A stretch of 64,000 nt of DNA from RYN-230 sp963770545 (GCA_963770545.1 CAVYQF010000020.1:22450-86449), one strand, 5' to 3'. Positions 24,768 through 34,140 are shown, numbered from the stretch's first letter. Notes: generated by a model from the letters alone, not told the origin. Made by a program: numbers and translations.

Positions 24768-25865
24768 ATGTTCGAGCGATTCACTCACCGAGCCCGCCGC
24801 GCCGTCGTCCTGGCCCAGGAAGAGGCCCGCAGGCTGAACCACAACTACATCGGCACGGAGCACCTGCTGCTCGGGCTGCTGGAGCCGGGAGGCATCGCCG
24901 CCCAGGCCCTGATGCGGTTCGGGATGACGGCGACCGGCGTCCGGGACGAGGTCGCAGCCCGGGTCGGCCGGGGCAGCGAGCCACCCAAGGGCCGGATCCC
25001 GTTCACCCCCCGGGCCAAGAAGACCATGGAGCTTTCGCTCCGTGAGGCCCTCAGCCTGAGCCATAACTACATCGGTACCGAGCACATCCTGCTCGGCCTG
25101 ATCCGGGAGGGCGACGGAGTCGCCGCGCAGATCCTGGCCGAGCACGCCGGCGGCGACCTGACGGTGGTCCGCCAGGCGGTGCTCGACCTCCTCCCCGCGA
25201 CCCAGGCGCTGCACGGGCGGCGCTGGCTGCGCCGCCGCAATGAGCCTCTGCTCAGCGACGAGCCGGTCCCGTCGGCCGGCAGCCCGGGTGAGCAGGGCGG
25301 GCCGTCAGGGATGCCGACGACACCCGCGGCCGACGCGGGACTGGCCGAGGCGGCCCGGCTGGCCGGAGGCCAGCCCGTAGGGTCTCATCACCTGCTGGCT
25401 GCCGCGCTGGCGGATCCGGACAGCGCGGCGGCCAGGACCCTGACCGCGCTCGGGATCAACCTGGACGAGGCCCGCGAGGCACTCCGCCACGCCGACGTGG
25501 CCGGTACCAGCGACGAACAGCCTGAAGAACGCGGCCGACGCCACATGGCCGTCCGGGTGACGGACGGTGGCCTCGTGCTCGAGGTGACCGACCCCGCTCT
25601 CCAGGCTCTGGCCCAGGCCGCCGTCGAAGCCCTCGGTGACCGGGCTACGGAGCCCGGCAGCATCCCCGGCGACCTGCCGGCCAGCGCGAGCCTGGCCCAG
25701 GTCTGGCTGGCCATGCGCGACAGCCTGGAAGATATCCGGGTCGCCGCGTCTGGCGGCGCGCGCGACCCCGGCGCCCAGCAGGAAGGCGCCGGTGGCCAGC
25801 AGGAAGGCGCCGGTGGCCAGCAGGACCACGAAGGCGGCCCGGAGAAAGGCCGCCCCGCCGCCTAA
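24768..25865 (+). CDS. Clp N-terminal domain protein without ATPase domain
   Basis: MFERFTHRARRAVVLAQEEARRLNHNYIGTEHLLLGLLEPGGIAAQAL is the canonical start of ClpC, followed by the second Clp-N repeat (FTPRAKKTMELSLREALSLSHNYIGTEHILLGLIREGDGVAAQIL). Instead of an AAA+ domain, a weaker third Clp-N-like segment (EAARLAGGQPVGSHHLLAAALADPDSAAARTLTALGINLDEAREAL) and a long variable tail follow. It may act as a substrate-binding decoy or adaptor for Clp proteases. ATG 24768 matches ClpC starts; an upstream in-frame GTG at 24759 is possible. The tail contains two exact 21-bp tandem copies (25776-25817). Confidence 0.88.
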   Translation: MFERFTHRARRAVVLAQEEARRLNHNYIGTEHLLLGLLEPGGIAAQALMRFGMTATGVRDEVAARVGRGSEPPKGRIPFTPRAKKTMELSLREALSLSHNYIGTEHILLGLIREGDGVAAQILAEHAGGDLTVVRQAVLDLLPATQALHGRRWLRRRNEPLLSDEPVPSAGSPGEQGGPSGMPTTPAADAGLAEAARLAGGQPVGSHHLLAAALADPDSAAARTLTALGINLDEAREALRHADVAGTSDEQPEERGRRHMAVRVTDGGLVLEVTDPALQALAQAAVEALGDRATEPGSIPGDLPASASLAQVWLAMRDSLEDIRVAASGGARDPGAQQEGAGGQQEGAGGQQDHEGGPEKGRPAA

Positions 25866-25960
25866 AAGCCCCCCGCCCCACCCCCGGCGTGGGGCCTCCA
25901 CGGCCCACGCCCCGCACGGGCCCCCCGCGCCTGGCCACGTCGGCCTGACTGCTCTCCCCC

Positions 25961-26041
25961 GTGGACCTGGCCGTCGACCCGGCCGGCGATGTGCTGATCG
26001 ACGACTCCGGCAACCAGCGGATTCGTGAGGTGGCCGGGTAG
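25961..26041 (+). pseudogene. NHL-repeat protein fragment
   Basis: A 26-codon frame reads VDLAVDPAGDVLIDDSGNQRIREVAG and then stops. This is one blade of an NHL-type beta-propeller (consensus VAVDxxGNVxIADxxNxRIRxV). An in-frame TGA lies just upstream (25946-25948) and no further blades are found, so it looks like the decayed end of a lost gene rather than a working one. Confidence 0.6.
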
Positions 26042-26126
26042 GCCTGGCGCTGCCGCGGCGGGGATCATAACCTTCCCAAGCAGCCCGACATCCCCCCGTG
26101 TCACCAGGCAGGCAGGAGATCCCCGC

Positions 26127-27161
26127 ATGAGACGCAGATCCGGCCCCCTCTGCATCGCGCTGGCCCTCGCCCTCGGCCTGCCCCTGGCGGCCGTTTCACC
26201 GGCGGCAGCCACCAGCCATGGCTGGGGAAGCCGCGCCCCGGCCTACACGCCTTACTTCGAGACCTGGACGAAAGCTCAGCTCCCCGCGGTGGCCCGGGCC
26301 TCTGGGGCTCGCGACCTGACCCTCGCCTTCCTGCAGACCCCGAAACGGGGCTCATGCTCGGTGACCTGGAACGGGGACGCGAAGCAGCCGGTCAGGCCGG
26401 GCGGCCGCTACACCGGCCAGATCAGGAAGCTGCGCGCGATGGGCGGGAACGTGATCCCGTCCTTCGGCGGCTACAGCGCCGATGAGGACGGCACCGAGAT
26501 CGCCGATTCGTGCCGGAGCGTGCCCAGGATCGCCCGGGCGTACGAGTCCGTGGTCACCACCTACGGCGTGACCCGCCTTGACCTGGACGTCGAGGCCAGC
26601 TCGCTGAACAAGCCGGCCGGGATCGCTCGGCGCAGCGCGGCGCTGCGGCTGCTCCAGGACTGGGCCGCCCGGACCCACCACCGCGTCCGGATCACCTTCA
26701 CCCTGGGCGTCGAGCCCTGGGGCCTGCCCGCCAACTGCCTGGCCGTGCTGAAGAGCGCCGTCTCCCGCGGCGTCCGGTTCACCGTGAACATCATGGCCTT
26801 CGACTACTACATCAAGGCCAGCAAGACGGGCATTGAGATGGGCACGGCGGCGATCCAGGCCCTGGACGGCACGCACCGCCAGCTCAGCCGGCTGTATCCA
26901 GGGCTGAGCCAGCCGCGGCTGTGGGGCCTGGAGGGCATCACCCTGCTGCCCGGCATCGATGACTATCCCAAGAAGACCGAGGTGACTTACCTGAGCGATG
27001 CCCGGGACGTCGCCCGGTTCGCCCGAGCCCACCGGCTGCCGCTGATCTCCGTCTGGGCCCTCCAGCGGGACAATGGCGGCTGCCCAGGCACCATCGACAG
27101 CAACTCCTGCTCCGGCATCCGCCAGCCGAAGTGGGCGTTCAGCCACCTCCTGGAGAGCTAG
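26127..27161 (+). CDS. Secreted glycoside hydrolase family 18 (chitinase-like) protein
   Basis: A signal peptide (MRRRSGPLCIALALALGLPLAAVSPAAA, cleavage after AAA) precedes a 315-residue TIM-barrel domain. NVIPSFGGYSADEDG is the GH18 SxGG strand and VTRLDLDVEAS holds the DxDxE catalytic motif; MAFDYY matches the conserved barrel strand 6 and ISVWALQRDNGG the last strand. It would hydrolyse or bind chitin-like polymers outside the cell; no carbohydrate-binding module is attached. The GGCAGGAGAT ribosome site supports ATG 26127. It stands alone. Confidence 0.9.
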   Translation: MRRRSGPLCIALALALGLPLAAVSPAAATSHGWGSRAPAYTPYFETWTKAQLPAVARASGARDLTLAFLQTPKRGSCSVTWNGDAKQPVRPGGRYTGQIRKLRAMGGNVIPSFGGYSADEDGTEIADSCRSVPRIARAYESVVTTYGVTRLDLDVEASSLNKPAGIARRSAALRLLQDWAARTHHRVRITFTLGVEPWGLPANCLAVLKSAVSRGVRFTVNIMAFDYYIKASKTGIEMGTAAIQALDGTHRQLSRLYPGLSQPRLWGLEGITLLPGIDDYPKKTEVTYLSDARDVARFARAHRLPLISVWALQRDNGGCPGTIDSNSCSGIRQPKWAFSHLLES

Positions 27162-27316
27162 TCCAGCGAGGGTGCGAGGCCGGTTGGCCCGGCTCCGCAC
27201 TCCCGGCTTCCTTCTTCGCCAGGAGGACCGCCACCCGCCCGGCACCCGCGTAGCCGAAAAAAGTTACTCTTAGTACACTCATCAATACACAAAGTGATAC
27301 GGTGGAGGAGCCGCGG

Positions 27317-29170
27317 ATGTCCAGGATCCTGGTGGTCGATGATGAGCCAGACGAGCGGTTCCTGCTCCGCCGGATATTGGAGCGCGAGGGGTACGAGGTG
27401 CTGGACGCCTCTGACGGGGCCGCCGCCCTGGCCATCGTGCACGAGTCGCCCCCCGATCTGATCCTGACCGACATGATGATGCCGGTCATGGACGGCCCAG
27501 AGCTCATCCGGCGGCTGCGGGGTGACCCCGCGACCGCGGGCATTCCGATCCTGGCTTCGACCGGCGATCCTGCTCTCGCGGTCTCTGCTGATGTGGTCAT
27601 GTCCAAGTCGTTGCCGCTGCAGGACCTCATCGGCGCCGTAAGTGCCTGCCTCAACGAAGGAGCCACCGTGAGCGCTAGCCGCAACGGAGGACGTGACCCG
27701 CTGACGTTGATGCCGACCGGGATCGCGGGACTGGATCTGGTGCTCAACGGTGGTCTGGAGCGCGGATCGGTCGTGATCCTGGCCGGGGCGCCGGGTACCG
27801 GCAAGACCATCCTGGCCCAGCAGATCTGCTTCGCCAAGGCCACCGCCGCGCACAAGGCGGTCTACTACACGACGGTGTCCGAGCCGCACACCAAGCTGGT
27901 CCGGCACCTGGAACCTTTTGCCTTCTTCGACCAGGAAGCACTCGGCACTACGGTCGAGTTCATCCACCTGGGCAGCTTCCTGGTGCCCCGGAGCAAGGAT
28001 GGGCTGGAGCCGCTGGTCTCGGAGATCGTCCGGAAAACGCTGGAGGACAAGCCCGCCATCGTGGTGGTCGACAGCAGCAAGATGCTGCGCGACTTTGCCG
28101 ACGAACGCCAGTTGCGCTCCGCGCTCTACAGCCTGACGAGCCGCGTGGCCCACACCGGGACGGTGCTGCTGCTGCTAGGTGAGTACACACCGGAGGAACT
28201 GTCCAGCGGCATCGAGTTTTCCCTGGCCGACGGCATTATCTATCTTGAGTATCAGCCTCGCGAGCCGGTGGACCGGCGCTCGCTGCGGGCCATGAAGCTG
28301 CGCGGGTCGGGCCAGCGGCCGGGTCGGCATACCTTCCAGATCACTCCGGCCGGCGTCGGGGTCTTCCCCCGGATAGAGACCCTCATCCCTGAGCCGGTCG
28401 AGGCGGTTGACGGCCGGATCGCCACCGGTATCCCGGGCCTGGACCCACTCATGAACGGCGGCCCGCAGGCCACCGACGCCACCCTGGTCAAGGGACCCTC
28501 CGGCGTCGGCAAGACCATCTTCGGGCTGCGCTGGACCGCCCACGCTCTGGAGCAAGGGCAACCCTGCCTGTACGTGACCTTCCAGGACACCCCCAAGCAG
28601 CTCGCCAACATGGCGGGCAGTTTCGGCTGGGACATCGGGGCCGCCCAGGCCACTGGCCGTCTCGCCATCTCCTACGTCCCGATGGGGGACCTGGACCTGG
28701 ACGTCCTGGCCAGCGCCATCCGCTCGGAACTCGCCGCTCATTCGGTCAGCCGCGTCGTTATCGACAGCCTCGCCGAACTGGTTTTCGCCGCCCGCGAATC
28801 GGAACGTTTCCCGGCCTTCATGCGCAGCCTGGTCGGGCTCATCCGGGCGGCCGGCAGTTCATCGCTGGTCACCAGCGAGACGGCTGGCCACGAACAGGAC
28901 AGCCAGTCGCTGGAAGGGCTCATGTTCTTGTTCGACAACGTCATCGACCTCCGGTACATCGAGGAGGAATCCGGGGTGGGCCGCGCCCTGAACGTCGTCA
29001 AGATGAGGAACAGCCGGCACGAGACCACGCTGACCAGCTTCACCATCGCCGATCAGGGCATCACGATCGGCGGGCCGCTCGAAGGGGTCACCGGACGGCT
29101 GGGCTGGAGTGCGCTGCGGACCGAGGTCCCGCCGCCCGGCCCTCTCCCCGTGCCCGCAGAACACGCCTGA
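27317..29170 (+). CDS. Response-regulator receiver fused to double KaiC-type ATPase
   Basis: Residues about 1-115 are a CheY-like receiver with the acidic pocket (VVDDEPDE), phospho-acceptor Asp in LILTDMMMPVMDG, Thr in ASTGDP and Lys in MSKSLP. Two RecA/KaiC domains follow: CI with P-loop GAPGTGKT at about 157 and VVVDSSKML, and CII with P-loop GPSGVGKT at about 393 and VVIDSLAEL. The adjacent catalytic Glu pair of KaiC (TFEE, YEES) is replaced by VSEP in the first domain and FQDT in the second. The GGAGGAG (27304-27310) before ATG 27317 fixes the start. A phospho-regulated ATPase signalling role is inferred; no kaiA/B or kinase gene is nearby. Confidence 0.9.
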   Translation: MSRILVVDDEPDERFLLRRILEREGYEVLDASDGAAALAIVHESPPDLILTDMMMPVMDGPELIRRLRGDPATAGIPILASTGDPALAVSADVVMSKSLPLQDLIGAVSACLNEGATVSASRNGGRDPLTLMPTGIAGLDLVLNGGLERGSVVILAGAPGTGKTILAQQICFAKATAAHKAVYYTTVSEPHTKLVRHLEPFAFFDQEALGTTVEFIHLGSFLVPRSKDGLEPLVSEIVRKTLEDKPAIVVVDSSKMLRDFADERQLRSALYSLTSRVAHTGTVLLLLGEYTPEELSSGIEFSLADGIIYLEYQPREPVDRRSLRAMKLRGSGQRPGRHTFQITPAGVGVFPRIETLIPEPVEAVDGRIATGIPGLDPLMNGGPQATDATLVKGPSGVGKTIFGLRWTAHALEQGQPCLYVTFQDTPKQLANMAGSFGWDIGAAQATGRLAISYVPMGDLDLDVLASAIRSELAAHSVSRVVIDSLAELVFAARESERFPAFMRSLVGLIRAAGSSSLVTSETAGHEQDSQSLEGLMFLFDNVIDLRYIEEESGVGRALNVVKMRNSRHETTLTSFTIADQGITIGGPLEGVTGRLGWSALRTEVPPPGPLPVPAEHA

Positions 29171-29186
29171 ATTCCCGGCCGCACGC

Positions 29187-31784
29187 TCAGCGGTCCAGGA
29201 TGCGCAGCCGCTGCGGGTCATACAGCGGCGCGATCTGCAGCCGGACGGGGACGTCACCGGCCGGCGTGCGGGCCCGGAAATCCCCGTTCTTCAGCCAGCC
29301 GCCCGTCACTCCCTCGGCGTTCTCCACCTGGGCCAGCCCGACCGCCCCGCCCACCGTGTAGCCGTAGGCGGCGGCCCGGAGGTAGCCCACCCACTGATCC
29401 CCCAGGAACACCGGCTCGTTGCCGAACAGGTCGGCGGCCGGGTCCTCGGCGAGCAGGCTGACCACGCGATGGCGTGGCGGGCCCTGCTCCCGGGCGGTCA
29501 GGAGGGCTTCACGGCCGGTGAACCCGCCCGGCTTGTCCCAGGCCACCGCGAACCCGAGCCCCGCTTCCATCGGGTTGTCGGTGTTGTCGATGTCCACCCC
29601 CATGTCGCGGTAGCCCTTTTCCAGCCGCAGGCTGGACATGGCGGACAGGCCGATCAGCCGGAATCCCAGGTCATCCCCCGCGGACATCAGGTCGTCGTAC
29701 ACCCCCATCGCGTACTCCGCGGGCACATGCAGTTCCCAGCCGAGTTCGCCCACGTAGGTGACGCGGATGGCGAGCACCGGCGCGTACCCGACGTGGATCT
29801 GCCGCGCGCTGAGGTAGGGGAACGACTCGTTGGACAGGTCGGCGTCGGTGAGCCGCCCGATCAGCGTCCGGGACGCCGGCCCCTGCACCGACAGCAGCGT
29901 GGTGCCTGACGTCACATCGGTGACGGTGAGGAACTCACCTGGCCGGGACGCCCGCCTGATCAGCGGCTCGATCCGGCGGTGAATCAGGTCGCTGGCGATG
30001 ACCAGGAACTTATCCGGCTCCAGCCAGGTCACGGTGACGTCGGCGACGATGCCGCCCGCCTCGTTCAGCCACTGGGTGTAGACCAGCCGGCCGACCCCGG
30101 CGGTGACGTCGTTGGCCGACAGCCGGCTGAGCACCGCGGCCGCGCCCGGTCCCTGGACCAGGAACTTGGCCATCAGGCTCATGTCGAGCAGGCCGGCCGC
30201 CTCGCGCACCGCGGCGTGCTCGCGCCCTACGACCTCATGGGCCGCGGGCCGGCCCCAATCCAGGCGGGCAGAGTCCAGGCGGGCAGAGTCCGGGCCGGCA
30301 GAGTCCGGGCCGGCAGAGTCCGGGCCGGCAGAGTCCGGGCCGGGAACCGGCGCGGCCGGCCCTGACGCATACCACTCGGCGAACTCCCAGCCCGCCGAGG
30401 TGGCGAAGTGGCCGCCCGCCGCGGCCAGCCGGTCATGCAGCACCGAGCGGCGCACGTTCCGCCCGGTCGAAGGCTTCCAGGCCGGCCAGACCGCGTCCCC
30501 GAACAGCACCCCCAGCTGCTCCACGGTCCGGTCGGCCCGGAACCGGCGGGACGTCTCGTAGGCGTGCGTCCGGTCGATGGCGACACTCGTCGCGTCCACC
30601 GGCGGCACCCCGTCCGCGATCCAGTGCGCGAGCATGCTGCCGACCCCGCCCCCGGACAGGATCCCGAGCGAGTTCAGGCCCGCCGCGACGAAGTACCCGT
30701 CCAGTTCCGGGGCGGGCCCGAGCAGCGGCCGCACGTCCGCGGTGAACGACTCCGGTCCGCAGAAGAAGGTCCGTACACCCGTCTCGGACAGCACCGGGAT
30801 CCGATCCAGCGCCGGACCGAGGAACGGCTCCATCCGGTCCCAGTCCGGACTTATTTTCCCAAACGAAAACCCGTCGGGCACCCCGTCCAGCGACCACGGA
30901 GCGGCCACCGGCTCGAAGAGCCCGACCAGCATGCCGTCGCCCTCGGGCCGGTAGTAGCCGTAGTTGTCGGGGTCCTCGATGACCGGCAGGTCCGGGTCCA
31001 TCCCCGGCACCGTGTCGGTGAGCAGGTAGTAGTGCTCGGCCGCCTGGAGCGGAACCCCGACCCCGGCGAGGGCCCCGAACTGCCGGGCCCACATGCCCGC
31101 CGCGTTGACCACGACCTCGGTCTCGATCGGGCCCGCGCTGGTGAGCACGGCGGTCACCTGCCGCCCCCGGGTCGCCACCCCGGTCGCAGTCACCCCTTCC
31201 ACGATCCGGACCCCCAGCTGGCGGGCGCCTTTGGCCAGCGAGGTGGCCACGCCTACCGGATCGGCCCGCCCCTCGTCCGCCACGTAGAACGCGGACAGCA
31301 CGTCGTCGGTGCGGGCCAGCGGCCACATGTCCGCCAGCTCCCGCGGCGAGATCTCCACGTCCTCGACCCCGAAGCCATGCATCCAGGCGGCCTCCCGGCG
31401 CAGCGCCTCCTGCCGCCGGGAGGACGTGGCCAGGGAGATGTGCCCGACGGGCCGGAACCCGGTGGAGTGCCCGGTCTCCTGCTCCAGCCGGGCGTACAGG
31501 TCGCGGGAGTACCGGCTGAAGAACAGCGCGGTCTCGTCCGTCATCCCGGCCGAGGTGATCAGCCCGGCCGCGTGCCACGTCGTCCCGGCGGTCAGCTGAT
31601 GCTGCTCGAGCAGCACCACGTCGGTCCAGCCCAGGTGCGCGAGGTGGTAAGCGATGCTGCACCCGGTCACGCCGCCGCCGACGATGACCACCTGTGCCCG
31701 GCTGGGCACCGCCCCGCCCGCGGTTTCCGGGCCGCCCGTACTGACCGGGTCAATCGTCACATCTGCCTCCAAGTCGGCGCTCAC
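29187..31784 (-). CDS. FAD-dependent dimethylglycine/sarcosine dehydrogenase-like enzyme
   Basis: The 865-residue protein joins an N-terminal DAO-type FAD domain (VVIVGGGVTGCSIAYHLAHLGWTDVVLLEQ, then LTAGTTWHAAGLI with the His for covalent FAD) to a C-terminal GcvT/aminomethyltransferase folate domain (from about 520: REAAGLLDMSLMAKFLVQGPGA, YVGELGWELHVPAEYAMGVYDDL, LRLEKGYRDMGVDIDNTDNPMEAGLGFAVAWDK). This is the layout of dimethylglycine oxidase and sarcosine dehydrogenase, which oxidise N-methyl groups and pass the carbon to tetrahydrofolate. Six 15-bp repeats (PDSAG units) extend the linker between the two domains. It converges on the receiver-KaiC gene 16 bp away. Confidence 0.9.
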   Translation of the reverse strand: MSADLEADVTIDPVSTGGPETAGGAVPSRAQVVIVGGGVTGCSIAYHLAHLGWTDVVLLEQHQLTAGTTWHAAGLITSAGMTDETALFFSRYSRDLYARLEQETGHSTGFRPVGHISLATSSRRQEALRREAAWMHGFGVEDVEISPRELADMWPLARTDDVLSAFYVADEGRADPVGVATSLAKGARQLGVRIVEGVTATGVATRGRQVTAVLTSAGPIETEVVVNAAGMWARQFGALAGVGVPLQAAEHYYLLTDTVPGMDPDLPVIEDPDNYGYYRPEGDGMLVGLFEPVAAPWSLDGVPDGFSFGKISPDWDRMEPFLGPALDRIPVLSETGVRTFFCGPESFTADVRPLLGPAPELDGYFVAAGLNSLGILSGGGVGSMLAHWIADGVPPVDATSVAIDRTHAYETSRRFRADRTVEQLGVLFGDAVWPAWKPSTGRNVRRSVLHDRLAAAGGHFATSAGWEFAEWYASGPAAPVPGPDSAGPDSAGPDSAGPDSARLDSARLDWGRPAAHEVVGREHAAVREAAGLLDMSLMAKFLVQGPGAAAVLSRLSANDVTAGVGRLVYTQWLNEAGGIVADVTVTWLEPDKFLVIASDLIHRRIEPLIRRASRPGEFLTVTDVTSGTTLLSVQGPASRTLIGRLTDADLSNESFPYLSARQIHVGYAPVLAIRVTYVGELGWELHVPAEYAMGVYDDLMSAGDDLGFRLIGLSAMSSLRLEKGYRDMGVDIDNTDNPMEAGLGFAVAWDKPGGFTGREALLTAREQGPPRHRVVSLLAEDPAADLFGNEPVFLGDQWVGYLRAAAYGYTVGGAVGLAQVENAEGVTGGWLKNGDFRARTPAGDVPVRLQIAPLYDPQRLRILDR
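30260..30349. repeat. Six 15-bp tandem units inside the dehydrogenase gene
   Basis: Units CCAGGCGGGCAGAGT (two) and CCGGGCCGGCAGAGT (four) run from 30260 to 30349 and encode LDSAR and PDSAG pentapeptides in the interdomain linker. Confidence 0.9.
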
Positions 31785-31886
31785 CTGGCGCTATGCCTAG
31801 CATGGCGAACCACGCCCGGTCCAGGCCGCCCGGAAGCCGAGGGCTGCTTGGGAAATTCCTGAGCAACCGAGGCAGCAGGACCGGAG

Positions 31887-32513
31887 GTGGCGCGTTTCTT
31901 GAGTGTGAATGCTGAGAATCCTGGCCTGGCTGCCGGGGCGCACCCGGCCGGGGCGGCCCCGGCCGCGGATCACCAGCGGCCCCAGGCAGGCCCGCCGGAC
32001 GCAGGTCCCGAAGGTGCGGCGGCCGCGGTCGGGGCGCTGTACGAATCGAGCGCGCTGGGGCTGATCCGGATGGCCTACGTCATGCTCGGCGACCTGCCCA
32101 GCGCCGAGGATGTGGTCCAGGAGGCGTTCTGCGGGCTCTACCGGCGCTGGGACGGCCTGGCCAGCACCGACGGGGCGCTGTACTACGTGCGCGCCTCGGT
32201 GCTGAACGGCTGCCGCTCAGCGCTGCGCCGCCGGGCGGTCCGCCGCGGATTTGTGCAGCACCAGACCCTGGCCGGCGAGCCCCCGGCCGCGTCCGCCGAG
32301 ACGGTCGCGCTGGGCGGAGAGGAGCGCGAAGACGTGATCCGCGCCCTGCGGCGCCTGCCGAACCGGCAGCGCGAGGTCCTCATGCTCCGCTTCTACGCCG
32401 AGCTTCCCGACGAGCAGATCGCCCGGGTGATGGGGATCCGCCCGGGCACCGTCCGGTCCACTGCGTTCCGGGCGCTCGAGGCGCTGGGCCGGGCCCTGAG
32501 GGAGACGCCATGA
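31887..32513 (+). CDS. SigE-family ECF RNA polymerase sigma factor
   Basis: Region 2 is GLIRMAYVMLGDLPSAEDVVQEAFCGLYRRWDGL with YYVRASVLNGCRSALRRR, and region 4 is ALRRLPNRQREVLMLRFYAELPDEQIARVMGIRPGTVRSTAFRALEAL; the protein matches the actinobacterial SigE50/SigE-family ECF group. The start is uncertain: GTG 31887 overlaps the GGAGG, so TTG 31899 or GTG 31905 may be used, removing four to six residues of a disordered N-terminus. Its stop overlaps ATG 32510 (ATGA) and it is followed by its likely partner. The pair lies directly before the exopolysaccharide locus. Confidence 0.9.
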   Translation: MARFLSVNAENPGLAAGAHPAGAAPAADHQRPQAGPPDAGPEGAAAAVGALYESSALGLIRMAYVMLGDLPSAEDVVQEAFCGLYRRWDGLASTDGALYYVRASVLNGCRSALRRRAVRRGFVQHQTLAGEPPAASAETVALGGEEREDVIRALRRLPNRQREVLMLRFYAELPDEQIARVMGIRPGTVRSTAFRALEALGRALRETP

Positions 32514-32533
32514 CGCACGGAGGAGGGGGCGCC

Positions 32534-33862
32534 ATGACGCCGCTCGAGGACCGGGTCCGGGACGCCATCCGGGCCAAGGCCGCCGAGGTCCCGCCGGACG
32601 CGGTCCCGCCGCTCCGGCTGCCGGGCCGCCGCCGGTCTCCCTGCTCTCTCCCTCACGGCGGCAGGAAGAGAGCAGGAGGACTGGCGGGCCGGGCCGGGGC
32701 CGGGCGGACGTGGGCAGCGCCCCTGGCCGCCGCCGCCGGGGTGGCGGCCGCCCTGGCGGTGATAGTCGCCCTGACCGCTGTGATCCATTCCGGCCGCTCC
32801 GCGAACGGCCAGCCGACCGGGCTGGCCGCCCTGCCCCGCTACTACGTGGCGCTGAACTTCACCGGCCCACGAGGGTGCTGCGGGGCTGGGCTCGCCGCCC
32901 CGCAGACCGACGCCGTCGTCCGCGCCACCGCTACCGGGCGGACCCTGGCCGCCGTGGTGCCGCCCCTGCCGTACGGCACGTTCGTCGGGGTCAGCGCGGC
33001 GGCTGACGATCGCACGTTCGTCCTCGCCGCGCAGGAACTTTCCCCCTACCCCCCGGTCAACCAGGGGAAGCTTCCGGTGCCCGCCACGAAGTTCTTCCTG
33101 CTGCGCTTCGATCCTGGCCGCGGCGGTCCGGGCGCCACGGCCACCCTGACCCCGCTGCCCGTGCCGGTCGTCCCGGCCGGCACGGCGGTCAGCGACTTCT
33201 CCCTGTCCCCGGATGGCAGCCGTCTGGCCATGGTGGTCGGCCGGGCTGACGTGCGCCGGTGGTACCTGCAGAACCTGAGTATCTACAACCTGGCCGCCGG
33301 GACGCATCGGACCTACCGTCCGGCCGGCGTCGGGTACCCCCCTTCGGAAGGCGACCATGCGGTGCCGATCACCCCGAACACGCTCTCATGGGGGGCCGAT
33401 AACCGGACGCTGGCCTTCGTCTGGCGCGCGTGGACTGGTGGTGGGGGGGTCCGGCTCCTCGACACCGACCGGCCCGGCTCAGGGCTGCTGGCCAACAGCC
33501 GGGTCGCCATACCCTGGTCCCGCACCACGTCCTGGACCCAGATTCAGCTGACCGCCGACGGGCAGGCGATCTTCGCCAACGTGAACAACCCCTATAAGGG
33601 GGGGAACATCGAGCATCTCGCGGAGTTCTCGGCCCAGACGGGCAAGCTCGTCCGGGTACTCAACGTGATCAGGGACATGGCCGTGGACGTCGAGCAGATC
33701 CACTGGATGAGCCCGACCGGCCGGGTGCTGCTCGTCACGGACGCGCTACGTGGCCGCTACCACTCGAAGGCGCACTTCGCAGACGTTGACGCCGGGATGC
33801 TGGTGGACGGCCGCTACACGCCGCTGCCCTGGTCCGAGAACACCTTCACCGCCGCCTGGTAG
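32534..33862 (+). CDS. Membrane-anchored propeller-like protein, likely anti-sigma partner
   Basis: The cytosolic N-terminus (MTPLEDRVRDAIRAKAAEVPPDAVPPLRLP) is of the kind found in proteins paired with SigE-family sigma factors; a membrane helix follows at about residues 58-82 (PLAAAAGVAAALAVIVALTAVI), then an outer domain of about 350 residues with WD40/TolB-like strands (FSLSPDGSRLAMVVG, TLSWGADNRTLAFVWRAW, QLTADGQAIFANV). The start ATG 32534 has GGAGGAGG upstream; an alternative ATG 32510 overlaps the sigma stop. It probably holds the sigma factor at the membrane and senses an outside cue. Confidence 0.85.
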   Translation: MTPLEDRVRDAIRAKAAEVPPDAVPPLRLPGRRRSPCSLPHGGRKRAGGLAGRAGAGRTWAAPLAAAAGVAAALAVIVALTAVIHSGRSANGQPTGLAALPRYYVALNFTGPRGCCGAGLAAPQTDAVVRATATGRTLAAVVPPLPYGTFVGVSAAADDRTFVLAAQELSPYPPVNQGKLPVPATKFFLLRFDPGRGGPGATATLTPLPVPVVPAGTAVSDFSLSPDGSRLAMVVGRADVRRWYLQNLSIYNLAAGTHRTYRPAGVGYPPSEGDHAVPITPNTLSWGADNRTLAFVWRAWTGGGGVRLLDTDRPGSGLLANSRVAIPWSRTTSWTQIQLTADGQAIFANVNNPYKGGNIEHLAEFSAQTGKLVRVLNVIRDMAVDVEQIHWMSPTGRVLLVTDALRGRYHSKAHFADVDAGMLVDGRYTPLPWSENTFTAAW

Positions 33863-34140
33863 CCGCGTCCCGGGCCCTTTATCGTCCACGGCATAACGCT
33901 AATCGCCCTTAATCACCGGCGAAATGCAGAGGCCTTCGAGGAATACCCCGGCGCCGGCCGGAGTCCAGTACACCGAATGCGATTTGTGGTTATCTGCGAG
34001 GTTGATTCCGTTACAGAAAGTTTACGCACTATTACCCAGAGTTAAAGTTTACTGGTGGGGTTGCGAACACGCTCCGTTATGATGCCTAATTGTTTACTTC
34101 AGTGATATGCACTAGTGGGGATCTGGCCTGGGGGGATTCA
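33863..34140 (+). promoter_or_regulatory. AT-rich promoter region of the first propeller gene
   Basis: This 278-bp stretch drops to about 40 percent GC (for example 34011-34070), far below the surrounding DNA, and contains GTTACAGAAAG, TTTACGC and GTTAAAGTTTAC. I see no clear gene in it. It ends in GGGGGGATTC before ATG 34141 and probably carries the promoter and leader of the propeller operon. Confidence 0.5.

Noticed and set aside
30408..31862. A 484-codon plus-strand frame opposite the dehydrogenase gene
   Set aside because: Antisense shadow of the FAD domain, rich in Arg, Pro and Gly, with no ribosome site or homology.
31785..31886. Possible glycine riboswitch before the dehydrogenase gene
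   Set aside because: The 102-bp gap is too short for a tandem aptamer and lacks the conserved core pattern.
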